A stretch of 64,000 nucleotides of DNA, taken from assembly GCA_048263775.1 (NCBI GenBank), contig JBLXDU010000007.1:186001-250000 (forward strand). The letters are read 5' to 3'. This DNA comes from UBA1479 sp048263775. GTDB lineage: Bacteria; Pseudomonadota; Alphaproteobacteria; Rhodospirillales; Casp-alpha2. The notes under the pieces were generated by a model. The model saw only the letters and a program-made list of their open reading frames with translations. It was not told the origin of the DNA and ran no database searches. Below, piece by piece: positions 16,246 to 25,407 of the stretch (the stretch's first letter is position 1; each line of letters opens with the position of its first letter). Position numbers and translations under genes: made by a program.

Positions 16246-18969
16246 CTAAACCTTACCGTGGCAGTGCTTGAACTTGTTGCCCGACCCGCAGGGGCAGGGG
16301 GCGTTACGCGGCACCTTGCCCCAGGTCGCGGGGTCGTTGGGGTCGACCTCGGGGGCGGCCTGGCGGTTGACCACGGTCATGGTCGCCGAACCTTCGGCCT
16401 GTTCGTCCTCGCCGCCCATATATTCGGGGCTGTCGTGATGGGCCTCGCCCTCGTCACCGGCGCGGGCGGCCAGGTATTCCTCTTCCGAGAAGTCCATGCT
16501 GAGTTCCACATGGGCCAGCATCATGGTGGTGCGCTCGCGCAGGCCGACCAGCATTTCCTCGAACAGGGCGAAGGCTTCCTGCTTGTACTCGTTCAAGGGA
16601 TCGCGCTGGCCATAGGCACGAAGCCCGATGCCGTGGCGCAGGTGGTCGAGGGTCAGCAAGTGGTCCTTCCACAGCTGATCCAGCAGTTGCAGCAGCACGG
16701 CCTTTTCGACCGAGCGGAAGATTTCCGGCCCGGCGTTGGCGGCCTTGGCGGCGATCTGTCCATCCACGGCCTGGGCCAGGCGGTCGCGGATTTCGGCATC
16801 GGCGATGCCTTCTTCCTTGGCCCATTCCTGGACCGGCAGGTCGAGCCCGAAGACCCGCAGGATTTCCTCATGCAGGGTGTCCATGGCCCACTGCTCGGCA
16901 TAGGCCTTTTCCGGCATGGTCAGGGCAACCATGTCATCGATCACCTGGTGACGCATGTCGGCGACGTCCTCGGACACGTCCTCGGCCGCCATCAATTCCT
17001 TGCGCTGCTCATAGATGACCTTGCGCTGATCGTTCATGACGTCATCGAACTTCAGCAGGTTCTTGCGGATTTCGAAGTTCCGCTCTTCAACCTTCTGCTG
17101 CGCCTTTTCCAGGGCCTTGTTGACCCAGGGATGGACGATGGCCTCGCCTTCCTGAAGACCCAGTTTCTGGAGCATGCTATCGATGCGTTCCGACCCGAAG
17201 ATGCGCATCAAATCGTCTTCCAAGGACAGGAAGAAGGATGAGGCGCCGGGGTCGCCCTGACGGCCGGAACGGCCGCGCAGCTGATTGTCGATGCGCCGGC
17301 TTTCGTGGCGTTCCGTGGCGATCACGTAAAGCCCGCCGGCCTGCTTGACGATCTCGCGGTCGGCCGCGATCTCTTCGGCGATCTTCTTGTAATGGGTTTC
17401 GTATTCCGGGGTGCCCGGCTCGGCCTTGATTTCCTGCAGGGCGCGCATGTCGACGTTGCCGCCCAACTGGATATCGGTGCCGCGGCCGGCCATGTTGGTG
17501 GCGATGGTGACGCCGCCGGGCCGCCCGGCCTGGGCGATGATCTGGGCTTCCTGATCGTGGAAGCGGGCGTTCAGAACGTTGTGTTCGATCTTGCGCTTCT
17601 TTAGGCGGGCCGACAGTTCCTCGGATTTCTCGATGGACACGGTGCCGACCAGAACCGGCTGCTTCCTTTTGTGGCAATCCTCGATCAGGTCGAGGATCGC
17701 CTCGAATTTCTCGCTGCCCGTGCGGAATACGATGTCGTCCTCGTCCTTGCGGATGCAGGGCACGTTGGTGGGAATCTCGATCACCTCGAGACCGTAAATC
17801 TGATGGAACTCGCCGGCTTCGGTCATCGCCGTGCCGGTCATGCCGGCCAGCTTCGGATACAGGCGGAAATAGTTCTGGAAGGTGATCGAGGCCAGGGTCT
17901 GGTTCTCGTTCTGGATCTCCACGCCTTCCTTGGCTTCCAAGGCTTGATGCAGGCCTTCGGAATAGCGCCGGCCCTCCATCATGCGGCCGGTGAATTCGTC
18001 GATGATGACGACCTTGCCGTCCTTTACGATGTAATCCGTGTCGCGCTGGAACAGGATATGCGCCCGTAGCGCCGAATTGGCGTGATGGACCAGGGCGATG
18101 TTGTTGATGTCGTAGAGCGAGCCGTCGTCGAGCAGGCCCTGCTCGCGCATCATCCCTTCAAGCTTTTCCATGCCGGCTTCGGTGAAGGTGACGGAGCGCG
18201 CCTTTTCGTCCTTTTCGAAGTCATCGGGGGTGATGTTCTTCAACAGCTTGTCGACGGAGACGTAGAGGTCCGAATTGTCTTCGGTCGCGCCCGAGATGAT
18301 CAGCGGCGTGCGCGCCTCGTCGATCAGGATGCTGTCGACTTCGTCGACGATGGCGTAGTTGAAGGGCCGCTGAACCATGTCGTCGAGCGAGAACTTCATG
18401 TTGTCGCGCAGATAGTCGAAGCCCAGTTCGTTGTTGGTCGCATAAGTGATGTCGCAGCCATAGGCGGCGCGCCGTTCGTCGTCGTCCAACCCGTGCTTGA
18501 TGACGCCGACGGTGAGTCCCAGGAAATCGTAGACCGGCCGCATCCAGTCCGCGTCGCGCGAGGCCAGGTAATCGTTGACCGTGACGACATGGACACCCTC
18601 TCCGGACAGGGCGTTGAGGTAGACCGCCAGGGTCGAGACCAGGGTCTTGCCTTCACCGGTCTTCATTTCCGCGATCTGGCCCCGGTGCAGAACGATGCCG
18701 CCCAGCATCTGCACGTCGAAATGGCGGAGGCCAAGGGTGCGTTTGGAGGCTTCGCGCACGGTGGCAAAGGCTTCGACCATGATGTCGTCGATGCTCTCTC
18801 CCGCTTCGAGGCGCTGTCGGAAGGTGGCGGTGCGGGCCTTGAGCGCGTCGTCGGACAGCTTCTCGAGTTCAGGCTCAAGGCCGTTGATGGCATCGACGTC
18901 CTTTTGCAGGCCGTTCAGGTACCGGTCATTGGCGGAACCGAACAGGCTCTTGGCGATGGCGCTGAACAT
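16246..18969 (-). CDS. secA: Preprotein translocase ATPase SecA
   Basis: A 907-residue motor that drives unfolded preproteins through SecYEG. Motifs seen: Walker A MKTGEGKTLVSTL, DEAD-type box VDEVDSILIDEARTP, helicase motif GMTGTAMTEAGEF, TNMAGRGTDIQLGG, and LRGRSGRQGDPGASSFFLS. The C-terminus carries the zinc-binding SecB/lipid-interaction motif CPCGSGNKFKHCHGK. The open frame extends to 19095, but the family start MFSAIAKSLFGSANDR is the ATG at 18969. It is divergent from the ppiC-type chaperone gene, a common alphaproteobacterial arrangement linking export and periplasmic folding. Confidence 0.98.
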   Translation of the reverse strand: MFSAIAKSLFGSANDRYLNGLQKDVDAINGLEPELEKLSDDALKARTATFRQRLEAGESIDDIMVEAFATVREASKRTLGLRHFDVQMLGGIVLHRGQIAEMKTGEGKTLVSTLAVYLNALSGEGVHVVTVNDYLASRDADWMRPVYDFLGLTVGVIKHGLDDDERRAAYGCDITYATNNELGFDYLRDNMKFSLDDMVQRPFNYAIVDEVDSILIDEARTPLIISGATEDNSDLYVSVDKLLKNITPDDFEKDEKARSVTFTEAGMEKLEGMMREQGLLDDGSLYDINNIALVHHANSALRAHILFQRDTDYIVKDGKVVIIDEFTGRMMEGRRYSEGLHQALEAKEGVEIQNENQTLASITFQNYFRLYPKLAGMTGTAMTEAGEFHQIYGLEVIEIPTNVPCIRKDEDDIVFRTGSEKFEAILDLIEDCHKRKQPVLVGTVSIEKSEELSARLKKRKIEHNVLNARFHDQEAQIIAQAGRPGGVTIATNMAGRGTDIQLGGNVDMRALQEIKAEPGTPEYETHYKKIAEEIAADREIVKQAGGLYVIATERHESRRIDNQLRGRSGRQGDPGASSFFLSLEDDLMRIFGSERIDSMLQKLGLQEGEAIVHPWVNKALEKAQQKVEERNFEIRKNLLKFDDVMNDQRKVIYEQRKELMAAEDVSEDVADMRHQVIDDMVALTMPEKAYAEQWAMDTLHEEILRVFGLDLPVQEWAKEEGIADAEIRDRLAQAVDGQIAAKAANAGPEIFRSVEKAVLLQLLDQLWKDHLLTLDHLRHGIGLRAYGQRDPLNEYKQEAFALFEEMLVGLRERTTMMLAHVELSMDFSEEEYLAARAGDEGEAHHDSPEYMGGEDEQAEGSATMTVVNRQAAPEVDPNDPATWGKVPRNAPCPCGSGNKFKHCHGKV

Positions 18970-19214
18970 TCGGGGGTCGTCCTTGAATGGGTAAATGAAT
19001 ATGACAAGTATGAAGCGATTGTGGCGGTTCCTGGGCGGAATCGCTGGGGAAGAGATAGAGGGGCTCCCCGGTCCTGTCAATGCGGGCCGCCCCATGAGGT
19101 TCTTGAAATTATCCTCACATTCAAATGATTGTCACGGTGACCGGTCGGCGGGTAGGGTGGGGCCCAATCCAGCGGCCGAAGGTTCGGTCGTCTTTCAATG
19201 AAAAGGATCTGTTT

Positions 19215-20057
19215 ATGACGTTTCAAAACGCCCTGCGCGCAGGTGGTGTCGCGGTCTTGATGGGTCTGGCGCCCCTAAGCCTTGCCGCGGCGCCGGTTCT
19301 GGCCGCCGACGACCCGGTGGCCGCCACGGTGGACGGCACCAAAATCATGCGCTCCGAGGTCACCGAGGCCTACAGCCGCCTGCCGGCCGAATACCAGCAG
19401 GTGCCGCTTGAGCAGATCTACCCGGCGTTGCTGAACAGTCTGATCGACACCAAGCTGGCGGCCATCAAGGCGCGCAAGGAAAAGATCCATGAAACGGCCG
19501 AGTTCAAGGAGGAACTGGCGGCGTTCACCGAACGGCTGCTGGGCTCGACCCTGATTCAGCGGGCGGTCGATGCCAAGGTCACGGACCAGGCGGTCGCCGC
19601 GCGCTATGCCGAAGTCACCAAGGACATGGGCGGCCAGGTCGAAGTCCATGCCCGCCATATTCTCGTGAAAACCGAGGATGAGGCGAAGGCGGTGATCAAG
19701 GAACTGGCCGGCGGCGCCGATTTCGCCGATACGGCGAAGAAGAAGTCGACCGGTCCTTCCGGCCCCAACGGCGGCGACCTGGGTTATTTCGGCAAGGGTC
19801 AGATGGTGCCCGAGTTCGAAAAGGCGGCCTTCGCCCTTGATAAGGGAGCGATGACCAAGACGCCGGTCAAGACCCAGTTCGGATGGCATGTCATCAAGGT
19901 TGAGGACAAGCGTTCACAGCCGGCCCCCTCGCTTGAGGAAATGGAACCGCAGATTCGCGACAGCCTGACCCGCGAGATCGGCGCCGAGGTGACCAAGGGC
20001 CTGCGCGAGACGGCGAAAATCGAACGCTTCAATTTGGACGGCACTCCGGCTAAGTAG
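19215..20057 (+). CDS. Periplasmic parvulin-type peptidyl-prolyl isomerase (PpiC/SurA-like)
   Basis: A 280-residue exported foldase. A signal peptide (residues about 1-30, ending PVLAADD) precedes a SurA-N-like helical domain and a parvulin domain with VHARHILVKTEDEAKAV, GADFADTAKKKSTGPSG, GGDLGYFGKGQMVPEFE and TQFGWHVIKVEDKR. It catalyses proline isomerisation and chaperones outer-membrane proteins in the periplasm (family knowledge). The ATG at 19215 has AAGGA upstream and places the signal peptide at the N-terminus; the longer open frame does not. It is divergent from secA and codirectional with argJ. Confidence 0.93.
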   Translation: MTFQNALRAGGVAVLMGLAPLSLAAAPVLAADDPVAATVDGTKIMRSEVTEAYSRLPAEYQQVPLEQIYPALLNSLIDTKLAAIKARKEKIHETAEFKEELAAFTERLLGSTLIQRAVDAKVTDQAVAARYAEVTKDMGGQVEVHARHILVKTEDEAKAVIKELAGGADFADTAKKKSTGPSGPNGGDLGYFGKGQMVPEFEKAAFALDKGAMTKTPVKTQFGWHVIKVEDKRSQPAPSLEEMEPQIRDSLTREIGAEVTKGLRETAKIERFNLDGTPAK

Positions 20058-20069
20058 GAGGCGATTCAA

Positions 20070-20093
20070 GGCCTTCCCCGACCAGGGAAGGCC
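20070..20093 (+). terminator. Hairpin between ppiC-like gene and argJ
   Basis: A perfect 9-base stem, GGCCTTCCC (20070-20078) with GGGAAGGCC (20085-20093), and a 6-base loop, just after the foldase stop. Only a short pyrimidine-rich run (CTTCC) follows, so it may be a weak terminator or a 3' stabiliser rather than a full stop to transcription. Confidence 0.45.
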
Positions 20094-20124
20094 CTTCCAA
20101 CTCCTTGCAGACGCGAGTTCGACC

Positions 20125-21369
20125 ATGGCCAAGACCAAGCCCAAAGTCTCCCCCCTGGCGCCCGAAGCCTTCCCGACCATTCCGCCGATCGACGGTGTGC
20201 GCGTGGCCACCCGTGCCTGCGGCGTGCGTTACAAGGGACGGACGGACGTCCTGCTGGTCGAACTGGCCGACGAGACCCAGGCGGCGGGGGTGTTCACCAA
20301 ATCGTTGACCGCGTCGGCCCCCGTTGATTGGTGCCGCAAGTCCCTTCCGGGCGGCATCGCCAACGGGCTGATCGTCAATTCCGGCAATGCCAACGCCTTC
20401 ACCGGGCGGCTGGGTGAGGATGCGGTGGAACAGGTGGTGGAGGCCGTGGCCGACCGTCTGGCCTGCCGGCCGTCGCGGGTGTTCGCGGCGTCCACGGGCG
20501 TGATCGGCGAGCCGCTCAATTTCAAGTCCATCACCGATAACCTGGACGGCCTGGCGGCCGATCTTGCCCCCGGCAAATGGGACGAGGCCGCCAAGGCCAT
20601 CATGACCACCGATACCTTCCCCAAAGGGGCGGTGAAGGAAGCCCAGATCAACGGCACCAAGGTCACCATCGCGGGCATCGCCAAGGGATCGGGCATGATC
20701 GCGCCGGACATGGCGACCATGCTGGCCTATGTGTTCACGGATGCGAAAATCCCGGCCCCCGTTCTGCAGGGCATCCTGGCCCCGATCTGCGAACGCACGT
20801 TCAATTCGATCACCGTGGACAGCGATACCTCGACCAGCGATTCCCTGATGCTGTTCGCCACGGGGGCGGCGGGCAACGCCGACCGGTTCTCCGGCCCCGA
20901 CGATGCAGCGCTGAAGGATTTCCGGACCAAGGCGGAAGCGGTCATGCGCGACCTTGCCCATCAGATCGTGCGCGACGGCGAGGGGGCGTCAAAGTTCATC
21001 GAAATCACGGTTACCGGCGCCGACAGCGACGCCGCGGCCAAGCGCATCGGCCTGTCGATCGCCAATTCGCCCCTGGTCAAGACGGCGATCGCCGGCGAAG
21101 ACGCCAACTGGGGCCGCATCGTCATGGCCGTGGGCAAGGCGGGTGAGAAGGCCGAACGCGACCGCCTGAACATCGCCATCGGCGGCATCACCATCGCCGC
21201 CAACGGCCTGGCCGTGGACGGCTACGACGAAGCGCCGGTGACGGCCCATATGCAAAGCCCGGAAATCAACATCGCCGTCGACGTCGGCGTGGGCAACGGG
21301 CGGGCCACCGTGTGGACCTGCGACCTGACCCACGGCTACATCGACATCAACGCCGACTATCGGTCTTGA
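20125..21369 (+). CDS. argJ: Bifunctional glutamate N-acetyltransferase / amino-acid acetyltransferase
   Basis: A 414-residue arginine-biosynthesis enzyme that moves the acetyl group from N-acetylornithine to glutamate. The proenzyme cleaves itself before the Thr in MIAPDMATMLAYVFTDA; KGSGMIAPDMATM is the family signature. Also typical are NSGNANAFTGRLGEDA, TDTFPKGAVKEA, and the C-terminal TCDLTHGYIDINADYRS. Full family length. Position after secA-ppiC and before mutT is conserved in many alphaproteobacteria. Confidence 0.97.
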   Translation: MAKTKPKVSPLAPEAFPTIPPIDGVRVATRACGVRYKGRTDVLLVELADETQAAGVFTKSLTASAPVDWCRKSLPGGIANGLIVNSGNANAFTGRLGEDAVEQVVEAVADRLACRPSRVFAASTGVIGEPLNFKSITDNLDGLAADLAPGKWDEAAKAIMTTDTFPKGAVKEAQINGTKVTIAGIAKGSGMIAPDMATMLAYVFTDAKIPAPVLQGILAPICERTFNSITVDSDTSTSDSLMLFATGAAGNADRFSGPDDAALKDFRTKAEAVMRDLAHQIVRDGEGASKFIEITVTGADSDAAAKRIGLSIANSPLVKTAIAGEDANWGRIVMAVGKAGEKAERDRLNIAIGGITIAANGLAVDGYDEAPVTAHMQSPEINIAVDVGVGNGRATVWTCDLTHGYIDINADYRS

Positions 21370-21438
21370 TATGAACCCTCAGTCGCCGGGCGGACGCCTC
21401 CGCGTCCTTGGCTCTCGCGCTGACCGCGCGGCGCCCGC

Positions 21439-21945
21439 ATGGGCTTGCCTCGACGCCTTGAAAAGGCGCCTCGGTTAATGGCGCCCACGAACCTTCCCGA
21501 AGGCGGCTGCTGGGATGCGGAATTCCGCAAATCCCAGGGCGATGTGCGCACCGTCATCGTGGTCGCCGCCGTGCTGGTCGATATCGACGGGCGGGTGCTG
21601 GTCGCGCAAAGGCCCGAGGGCAAGGCCATGGCCGGCCTGTGGGAATTCCCCGGCGGCAAGCTGGAAGCCGGCGAATTGCCGGAAACGGCCCTGGTCCGCG
21701 AACTGAAGGAAGAACTGGGCATCGACCTGACGGAAAGCTGCCTGGCGCCCCTGACCTTCGCCAGCCACCTTTATGAAGACTTCCACCTGCTGATGCCGGT
21801 CTATGTCGCGCGCCAATGGAAGGGTGAGCCCCGGGGCCTCGACGGCCAGGCCCTCAAATGGGTGCAGCCGGTGAAACTGCGCGACCTGGCCATGCCGCCG
21901 GCGGACGAACCCCTGGCCGCCCTGATCCGTGATTTCCTGGGCTAG
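21439..21945 (+). CDS. mutT: (Deoxy)nucleoside triphosphate pyrophosphohydrolase, MutT type
   Basis: A Nudix hydrolase that clears 8-oxo-dGTP from the nucleotide pool. The full Nudix box is present at about residues 71-93 (GGKLEAGELPETALVREL then KEELGI), preceded by VAQRPEGKAMAGLWEFPG, which is MutT-specific. The start is uncertain: ATG 21439, ATG 21478 or a later GTG would all leave the Nudix fold intact, and none has a strong ribosome site. The 4-base overlap of its stop with the convergent CPBP gene is notable. It follows argJ by 69 bases. Confidence 0.92.
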   Translation: MGLPRRLEKAPRLMAPTNLPEGGCWDAEFRKSQGDVRTVIVVAAVLVDIDGRVLVAQRPEGKAMAGLWEFPGGKLEAGELPETALVRELKEELGIDLTESCLAPLTFASHLYEDFHLLMPVYVARQWKGEPRGLDGQALKWVQPVKLRDLAMPPADEPLAALIRDFLG

Positions 21946-22562
21946 GTAAAATACCAGAGGTCCACCACGAAGTGGACCAGGATGACCAGCGCCAGGCTGC
22001 GGCTTCGCCGGTAGAGATACATCAGCAGTAGGCCCCAGACGATGGCGATGGCCGTATCGGCCAGGCCCTGGGGCAGATGCAACAGGCCGAACACCAGGGA
22101 TGATCCCATATACAGCCCGGTGATGCCGCCGCCCCGGGCATGCCACCAATCAGTCCAGAGGCGGCGGAACACCAGTTCCTCCGACACCGCGACCAGGACC
22201 AAGCCGAAGGTCAGGTCCACGGCCTGCCAGACCTCCTTTTCCAGGGGCGGGAAGCTGGCTTCGGGGAACAGGGCCGTATCGAAGGCCGCGCGCTGGGCCA
22301 GGCTGCCGGTCCAGGTATCGGCCGCGATGATCGCGGCGGCCCCGCCGAGCGCCCAAAGCCAGACCCGGTCGGTGATCGGCGGCAGGGGCCGGCGGAAACT
22401 GTCCGTCAGCGCCGCCCAGCCAAGTGCGATGATCAGGGCGCGCTGCGCGTAGTCGATCAGGTAGACGTCCGTATCGACGGCGGCGAACTTGATCCAGCCG
22501 GCGTAGAACAGGACGAGGAGAAGGGCGAGCCGGAATCCCGGACGGGCCGTCACGGCGGTCAC
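21942..22562 (-). CDS. CPBP family intramembrane glutamic protease/metalloprotease-like protein
   Basis: A 206-residue polytopic membrane protein, starting at GTG. The three CPBP (Abi, Rce1-like) motifs are visible: EELVFRRLWTDWW (EExxxR), SLVFGLLHL (FxxxH) and LVHFVVDLWYF (HxxxD). Such proteins act as intramembrane proteases or in bacteriocin self-immunity and membrane-protein turnover. Its GTGA start overlaps the stop of the MarR-like gene upstream by 4 bases, so the pair is translationally coupled. Confidence 0.88.
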   Translation of the reverse strand: MTAVTARPGFRLALLLVLFYAGWIKFAAVDTDVYLIDYAQRALIIALGWAALTDSFRRPLPPITDRVWLWALGGAAAIIAADTWTGSLAQRAAFDTALFPEASFPPLEKEVWQAVDLTFGLVLVAVSEELVFRRLWTDWWHARGGGITGLYMGSSLVFGLLHLPQGLADTAIAIVWGLLLMYLYRRSRSLALVILVHFVVDLWYFT

Positions 22563-22951
22563 CGCATGCCGTCGATCAGCTTGCAGGTCTTGAACATCTC
22601 GGTGATCGAGCAGTCATAGAACGCGTCCATGCGGTTGCGCAGATCCGTCGACAAGGTCAGCAGTTTGGAGCGCGCGTCCTTGGGATTGTCCTGTTCGATC
22701 AGAAGCCCCTTCTTCAGGGCGACGTCCAGGTATTTGCCCGCCGTATGCGCGCTTTTGATGCTGGTCATGAACTTGAGCGCATCCGTCTTGCGCACGGGCG
22801 TGCGGGCGCGCCACATGTTGTTGAACAGGTCCCAATAGGCGGCGTCGTAGAAATCCGTGTCGCCCTCGAACACCTCGACCCATTCGCGGCCAATGGCGTC
22901 GTTGAGCTCCATATAGGCGCGATGCTGATCGTTGCTGAAAGACAGCGTCAT
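22559..22951 (-). CDS. MarR-like winged-helix protein
   Basis: A 130-residue protein whose middle and C-terminal half fit a winged helix: recognition-helix region FMTSIKSAHTAGKYLDVALK, then wing NPKDARSKLLTLSTDLRNR, the MarR-type D-x-R pattern. The N-terminal helix may dimerise. The ATG at 22951 has GGGGAAAA upstream; the longer frame adds no family-like sequence. It is divergent from the glycine-zipper lipoprotein gene and coupled to the CPBP gene. It shares its architecture and wing pattern with the protein at 28045-28428. Target is unknown; the dyad in the divergent promoter region is a candidate. Confidence 0.75.
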   Translation of the reverse strand: MTLSFSNDQHRAYMELNDAIGREWVEVFEGDTDFYDAAYWDLFNNMWRARTPVRKTDALKFMTSIKSAHTAGKYLDVALKKGLLIEQDNPKDARSKLLTLSTDLRNRMDAFYDCSITEMFKTCKLIDGMR

Positions 22952-23042
22952 TGCTTGTTTTCCCCATAACCTTTTTGCGGTGCCCAGGCTCCCCCCATGG
23001 ACGACCGCATCCCCGCGTTTCTTATATCGCAATGGAAACTAG

Positions 23043-23081
23043 ATGCAAAAATGAAATTAGTTATTGACATCAATTTTGCAT
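23043..23081 (+). promoter_or_regulatory. Promoter with flanking dyad before the lipoprotein gene
   Basis: A perfect -35 hexamer TTGACA (23064-23069) sits in an AT-rich patch otherwise unusual here. An 8-base inverted repeat ATGCAAAA (23043-23050) and TTTTGCAT (23074-23081) brackets it. A -10 is ambiguous (TATAAT at 23081-23086 is too close; TATTCA lies 17 bases downstream of the -35). The dyad is a probable operator, perhaps for the divergent MarR-like gene. Confidence 0.55.
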
Positions 23082-23159
23082 ATAATTATTCATATGATGT
23101 TTCATCAATCCGCCAACGGGGGACATACCGGTTCCGGCGGACCATTGAAGGAGGACGTT

Positions 23160-23717
23160 ATGAACACGACCAAGATGCAGACGACTGAACAGGCCGGTTC
23201 CGCCGGCAGCCATCGGACGGTCCGGCGCGCGGCCCGCGGGCCCGTGTTCGCCGCCGTCGCCGCCCTGATGGGCGTGGTGATGCTGGGCGGTTGCGTCACC
23301 GACGGCAGCACCGGCATGAAGCAGGGGGCGGGCACGCTGCTCGGCGCCGGGCTGGGCGGCCTGGTCGGGTCGAAGATCGGCGGCGGCCGCGGCCAGCTTG
23401 CGGCGGTCGCGGCGGGCGCCCTCCTGGGCGGCTTCATGGGCAACGAGGTCGGGGCATCCCTCGATCGTGCCGACCAGATGTACCAGCAGCGCGCCCAGAA
23501 CACCGCCCTGCACACCGCCGATTGGCAGCCCGTCGCCTGGTCCAACCCGGACAGCGGCAATTCCGGTACCATCACGCCGGTCCGCACCATGCAGAACACC
23601 AACACCGGCGAGGTCTGCCGCGAATACCAGACCTCGGTGACCATCGGCGGCCGGGTCGAACAAGGCTACGGCACCGCCTGCCGCACCGCCGACGGCGCCT
23701 GGCGCATTTCCAGCTAG
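23160..23717 (+). CDS. Glycine-zipper outer-membrane lipoprotein (17 kDa antigen-like)
   Basis: A 185-residue lipoprotein. The N-terminal 30 residues are basic, followed by a hydrophobic stretch and a lipobox LGGC at about residue 45. A Gly-rich zipper follows (GAGTLLGAGLGGLVGSKIGG and AGALLGGFMGNEVGAS), which inserts as a helical pair in membranes, then a C-terminal domain with REYQTSVTIGGRVEQGYGTA and CRTADGAWRI, as in rickettsial 17 kDa surface antigens. The ribosome site AAGGAGGAC is strong. It is monocistronic, ended by a clear terminator. Confidence 0.88.
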   Translation: MNTTKMQTTEQAGSAGSHRTVRRAARGPVFAAVAALMGVVMLGGCVTDGSTGMKQGAGTLLGAGLGGLVGSKIGGGRGQLAAVAAGALLGGFMGNEVGASLDRADQMYQQRAQNTALHTADWQPVAWSNPDSGNSGTITPVRTMQNTNTGEVCREYQTSVTIGGRVEQGYGTACRTADGAWRISS

Positions 23718-23774
23718 TCAAAATCCCCCCGACAGGGACGGTTCGACCTCCTTCCCTGTCCCTGTCCAAGCCCT

Positions 23775-23809
23775 GACCGTCCCGCATCCGTGCGGGGCGG
23801 TCTTGCTTT
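23775..23809 (+). terminator. Rho-independent terminator after the glycine-zipper lipoprotein
   Basis: A 12-base stem, GACCGTCCCGCA (23775-23786) with TGCGGGGCGGTC (23791-23802), one G-U pair and a TCCG tetraloop, followed by TTGCTTT. Confidence 0.85.
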
Positions 23810-23868
23810 GGGCCGTTGCCTTGGGGCCACTGTTCGGGCTAGCTACATGCCGCCGAGCCGGAGGACAC

Positions 23869-24624
23869 ATGAGCGAACCCAAGACCGTCACCGCCTGCCT
23901 GATCATCATCGGCAACGAGATTCTGTCGGGCCGAACCCGCGACGCCAACCTGCAGTTCCTGGGTGAAAACCTGAACGCGCTGGGCATCCGCCTGCTGGAA
24001 GGCCGCGTCATCCCCGATGTCGAAGCGACCATCATCGCCAACGTGAACGAGGCCCGCGCCCGCTTCGACTATGTGTTCACCACCGGCGGCATCGGGCCGA
24101 CCCATGACGACATTACCTCGGCCTGCATCGCCAAGGCCTTCGGGCGCAAACTGATCCGCCATCCCGATGCGGAAAAACTGCTGCTCGCCCATTACAAGCC
24201 CGAGGACGTGACCGAGGCCCGCATGAAGATGGCCGACGTGCCGGAGGGCTCGATCCTGCTCGACAATCCGGTCAGCCGCGCCCCGGGGTTCCAGGTCGAC
24301 AACGTGTTCGTGCTGCCGGGCGTGCCCCGGATCATGCAGGCCATGTTCGACCTGTTCAAACACCGGCTTACGGGCGGGGCGGAGATGCTGTCAAAATCCA
24401 TCGCCTCCTACACGCCGGAGGGCAAGATCGCGGCCCGCCTGACGGCGTTGCAGGACGAACACCCGGCGCTGGAGATCGGCAGCTACCCGTTTTCCCGCGA
24501 CGGCAAGCACGGCTCGACCATCGTCATCCGCGGCACGGACGCGGCCGACATCGCCGATGCGGCGGACAAGCTCCGCGCCATCATGCGCGATCTGGGCAAC
24601 GAGCCCCAGGAAGTGGATTTGTAA
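23869..24624 (+). CDS. CinA-type molybdopterin-binding domain protein
   Basis: A 251-residue protein consisting of the MoCF_biosynth/CinA N-terminal domain only: IIGNEILSGRTRDANLQFL, FTTGGIGPTHDDITSAC and APGFQVDNVFVLPGVPR. The COG1058 domain acts as ADP-ribose/NADH-hydrate-type pyrophosphatase in some CinA proteins, and the C-terminal NMN deamidase domain is absent here, as in many alphaproteobacteria. The ATG at 23869 has GGAGG upstream. It converges with bluB. Confidence 0.9.
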   Translation: MSEPKTVTACLIIIGNEILSGRTRDANLQFLGENLNALGIRLLEGRVIPDVEATIIANVNEARARFDYVFTTGGIGPTHDDITSACIAKAFGRKLIRHPDAEKLLLAHYKPEDVTEARMKMADVPEGSILLDNPVSRAPGFQVDNVFVLPGVPRIMQAMFDLFKHRLTGGAEMLSKSIASYTPEGKIAARLTALQDEHPALEIGSYPFSRDGKHGSTIVIRGTDAADIADAADKLRAIMRDLGNEPQEVDL

Positions 24625-24633
24625 GACGCGCGC

Positions 24634-25302
24634 TCAGCGCTTCAGGATGAATTCGGACACATCGGCCCGATCCTGCCAGCCGGCGCGCACCAGTTCCGGC
24701 TCCAGGTGCTCCTCCTCGGGCAGGCCCAGGCACAGATAGGCGACCAGGTGCCAGTCTTTGGGGACGTCGAGGATTTGCGACACACGGCCGGGATGGAGGA
24801 TCGACACCCAGCCCACGCCGACCCCCGCCGCCCGCGCCGCCAGCCACAGGGTATTGACGGCGGCGACCACGGAATAGGGCAGCATTTCCGGCATGGTGTT
24901 CTGGCCCAGGCCGTGCCCGCGCTCCGTCGCCCGGTCGGCGAATACGGCCAATTGCACGGGCGCCTTGTCCAGCCCGGCCAGCTTCAACCCCGCATAGGTC
25001 TGGGCGCGCTCCCCGGAATAGCCCTGAAGGGCGTCCGTATTGGCGGCCTCGAAATCGTCGCGCACCTGTTTGCGGCGGGCCGCATCCTCGACCACGACGA
25101 AGCGCCAGGGCTGTGAATTGCCGACGCTGGGCGCCAGCGCCGCCTGGGCCAAAAGGCCTTCCAGCAGGCCGTCGGGCAGGGGGGTGGCCAGGAATCGCCG
25201 AACGTCGCGCCGCCACAGCAACAGGTCGCGCAGCTTGTCACGGAAGGCCGCGTCGAAATCCGGTGGCTGCGTGCCGGGGCCTGGGTCGGGGCGCTCGCTC
25301 AT
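24634..25302 (-). CDS. bluB: 5,6-dimethylbenzimidazole synthase
   Basis: A 222-residue flavin-destructase of the nitroreductase fold that turns reduced FMN into dimethylbenzimidazole, the lower ligand of cobalamin. It shows LLLWRRDVRRFLATPLP, APSVGNSQPWRFVVVED (FMN phosphate and ring contacts), and GVGVGWVSILHPGRVSQILD, where the SILxP region is typical of BluB. The ATG at 25302 is chosen because it yields the normal BluB start. No cobalamin riboswitch was seen upstream; the tRNA-Leu gene lies there on the opposite strand. Confidence 0.9.
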   Translation of the reverse strand: MSERPDPGPGTQPPDFDAAFRDKLRDLLLWRRDVRRFLATPLPDGLLEGLLAQAALAPSVGNSQPWRFVVVEDAARRKQVRDDFEAANTDALQGYSGERAQTYAGLKLAGLDKAPVQLAVFADRATERGHGLGQNTMPEMLPYSVVAAVNTLWLAARAAGVGVGWVSILHPGRVSQILDVPKDWHLVAYLCLGLPEEEHLEPELVRAGWQDRADVSEFILKR

Positions 25303-25407
25303 GGGGTCGAGGTGTAGCCCCTGCCGCGAAGGCGGGCAACCCGTCCTTGGCCCTTGCGATGGAAAGCCCGTAGGATTACCAGAGGCATGCCGCAACGGCG
25401 GCCGCGC

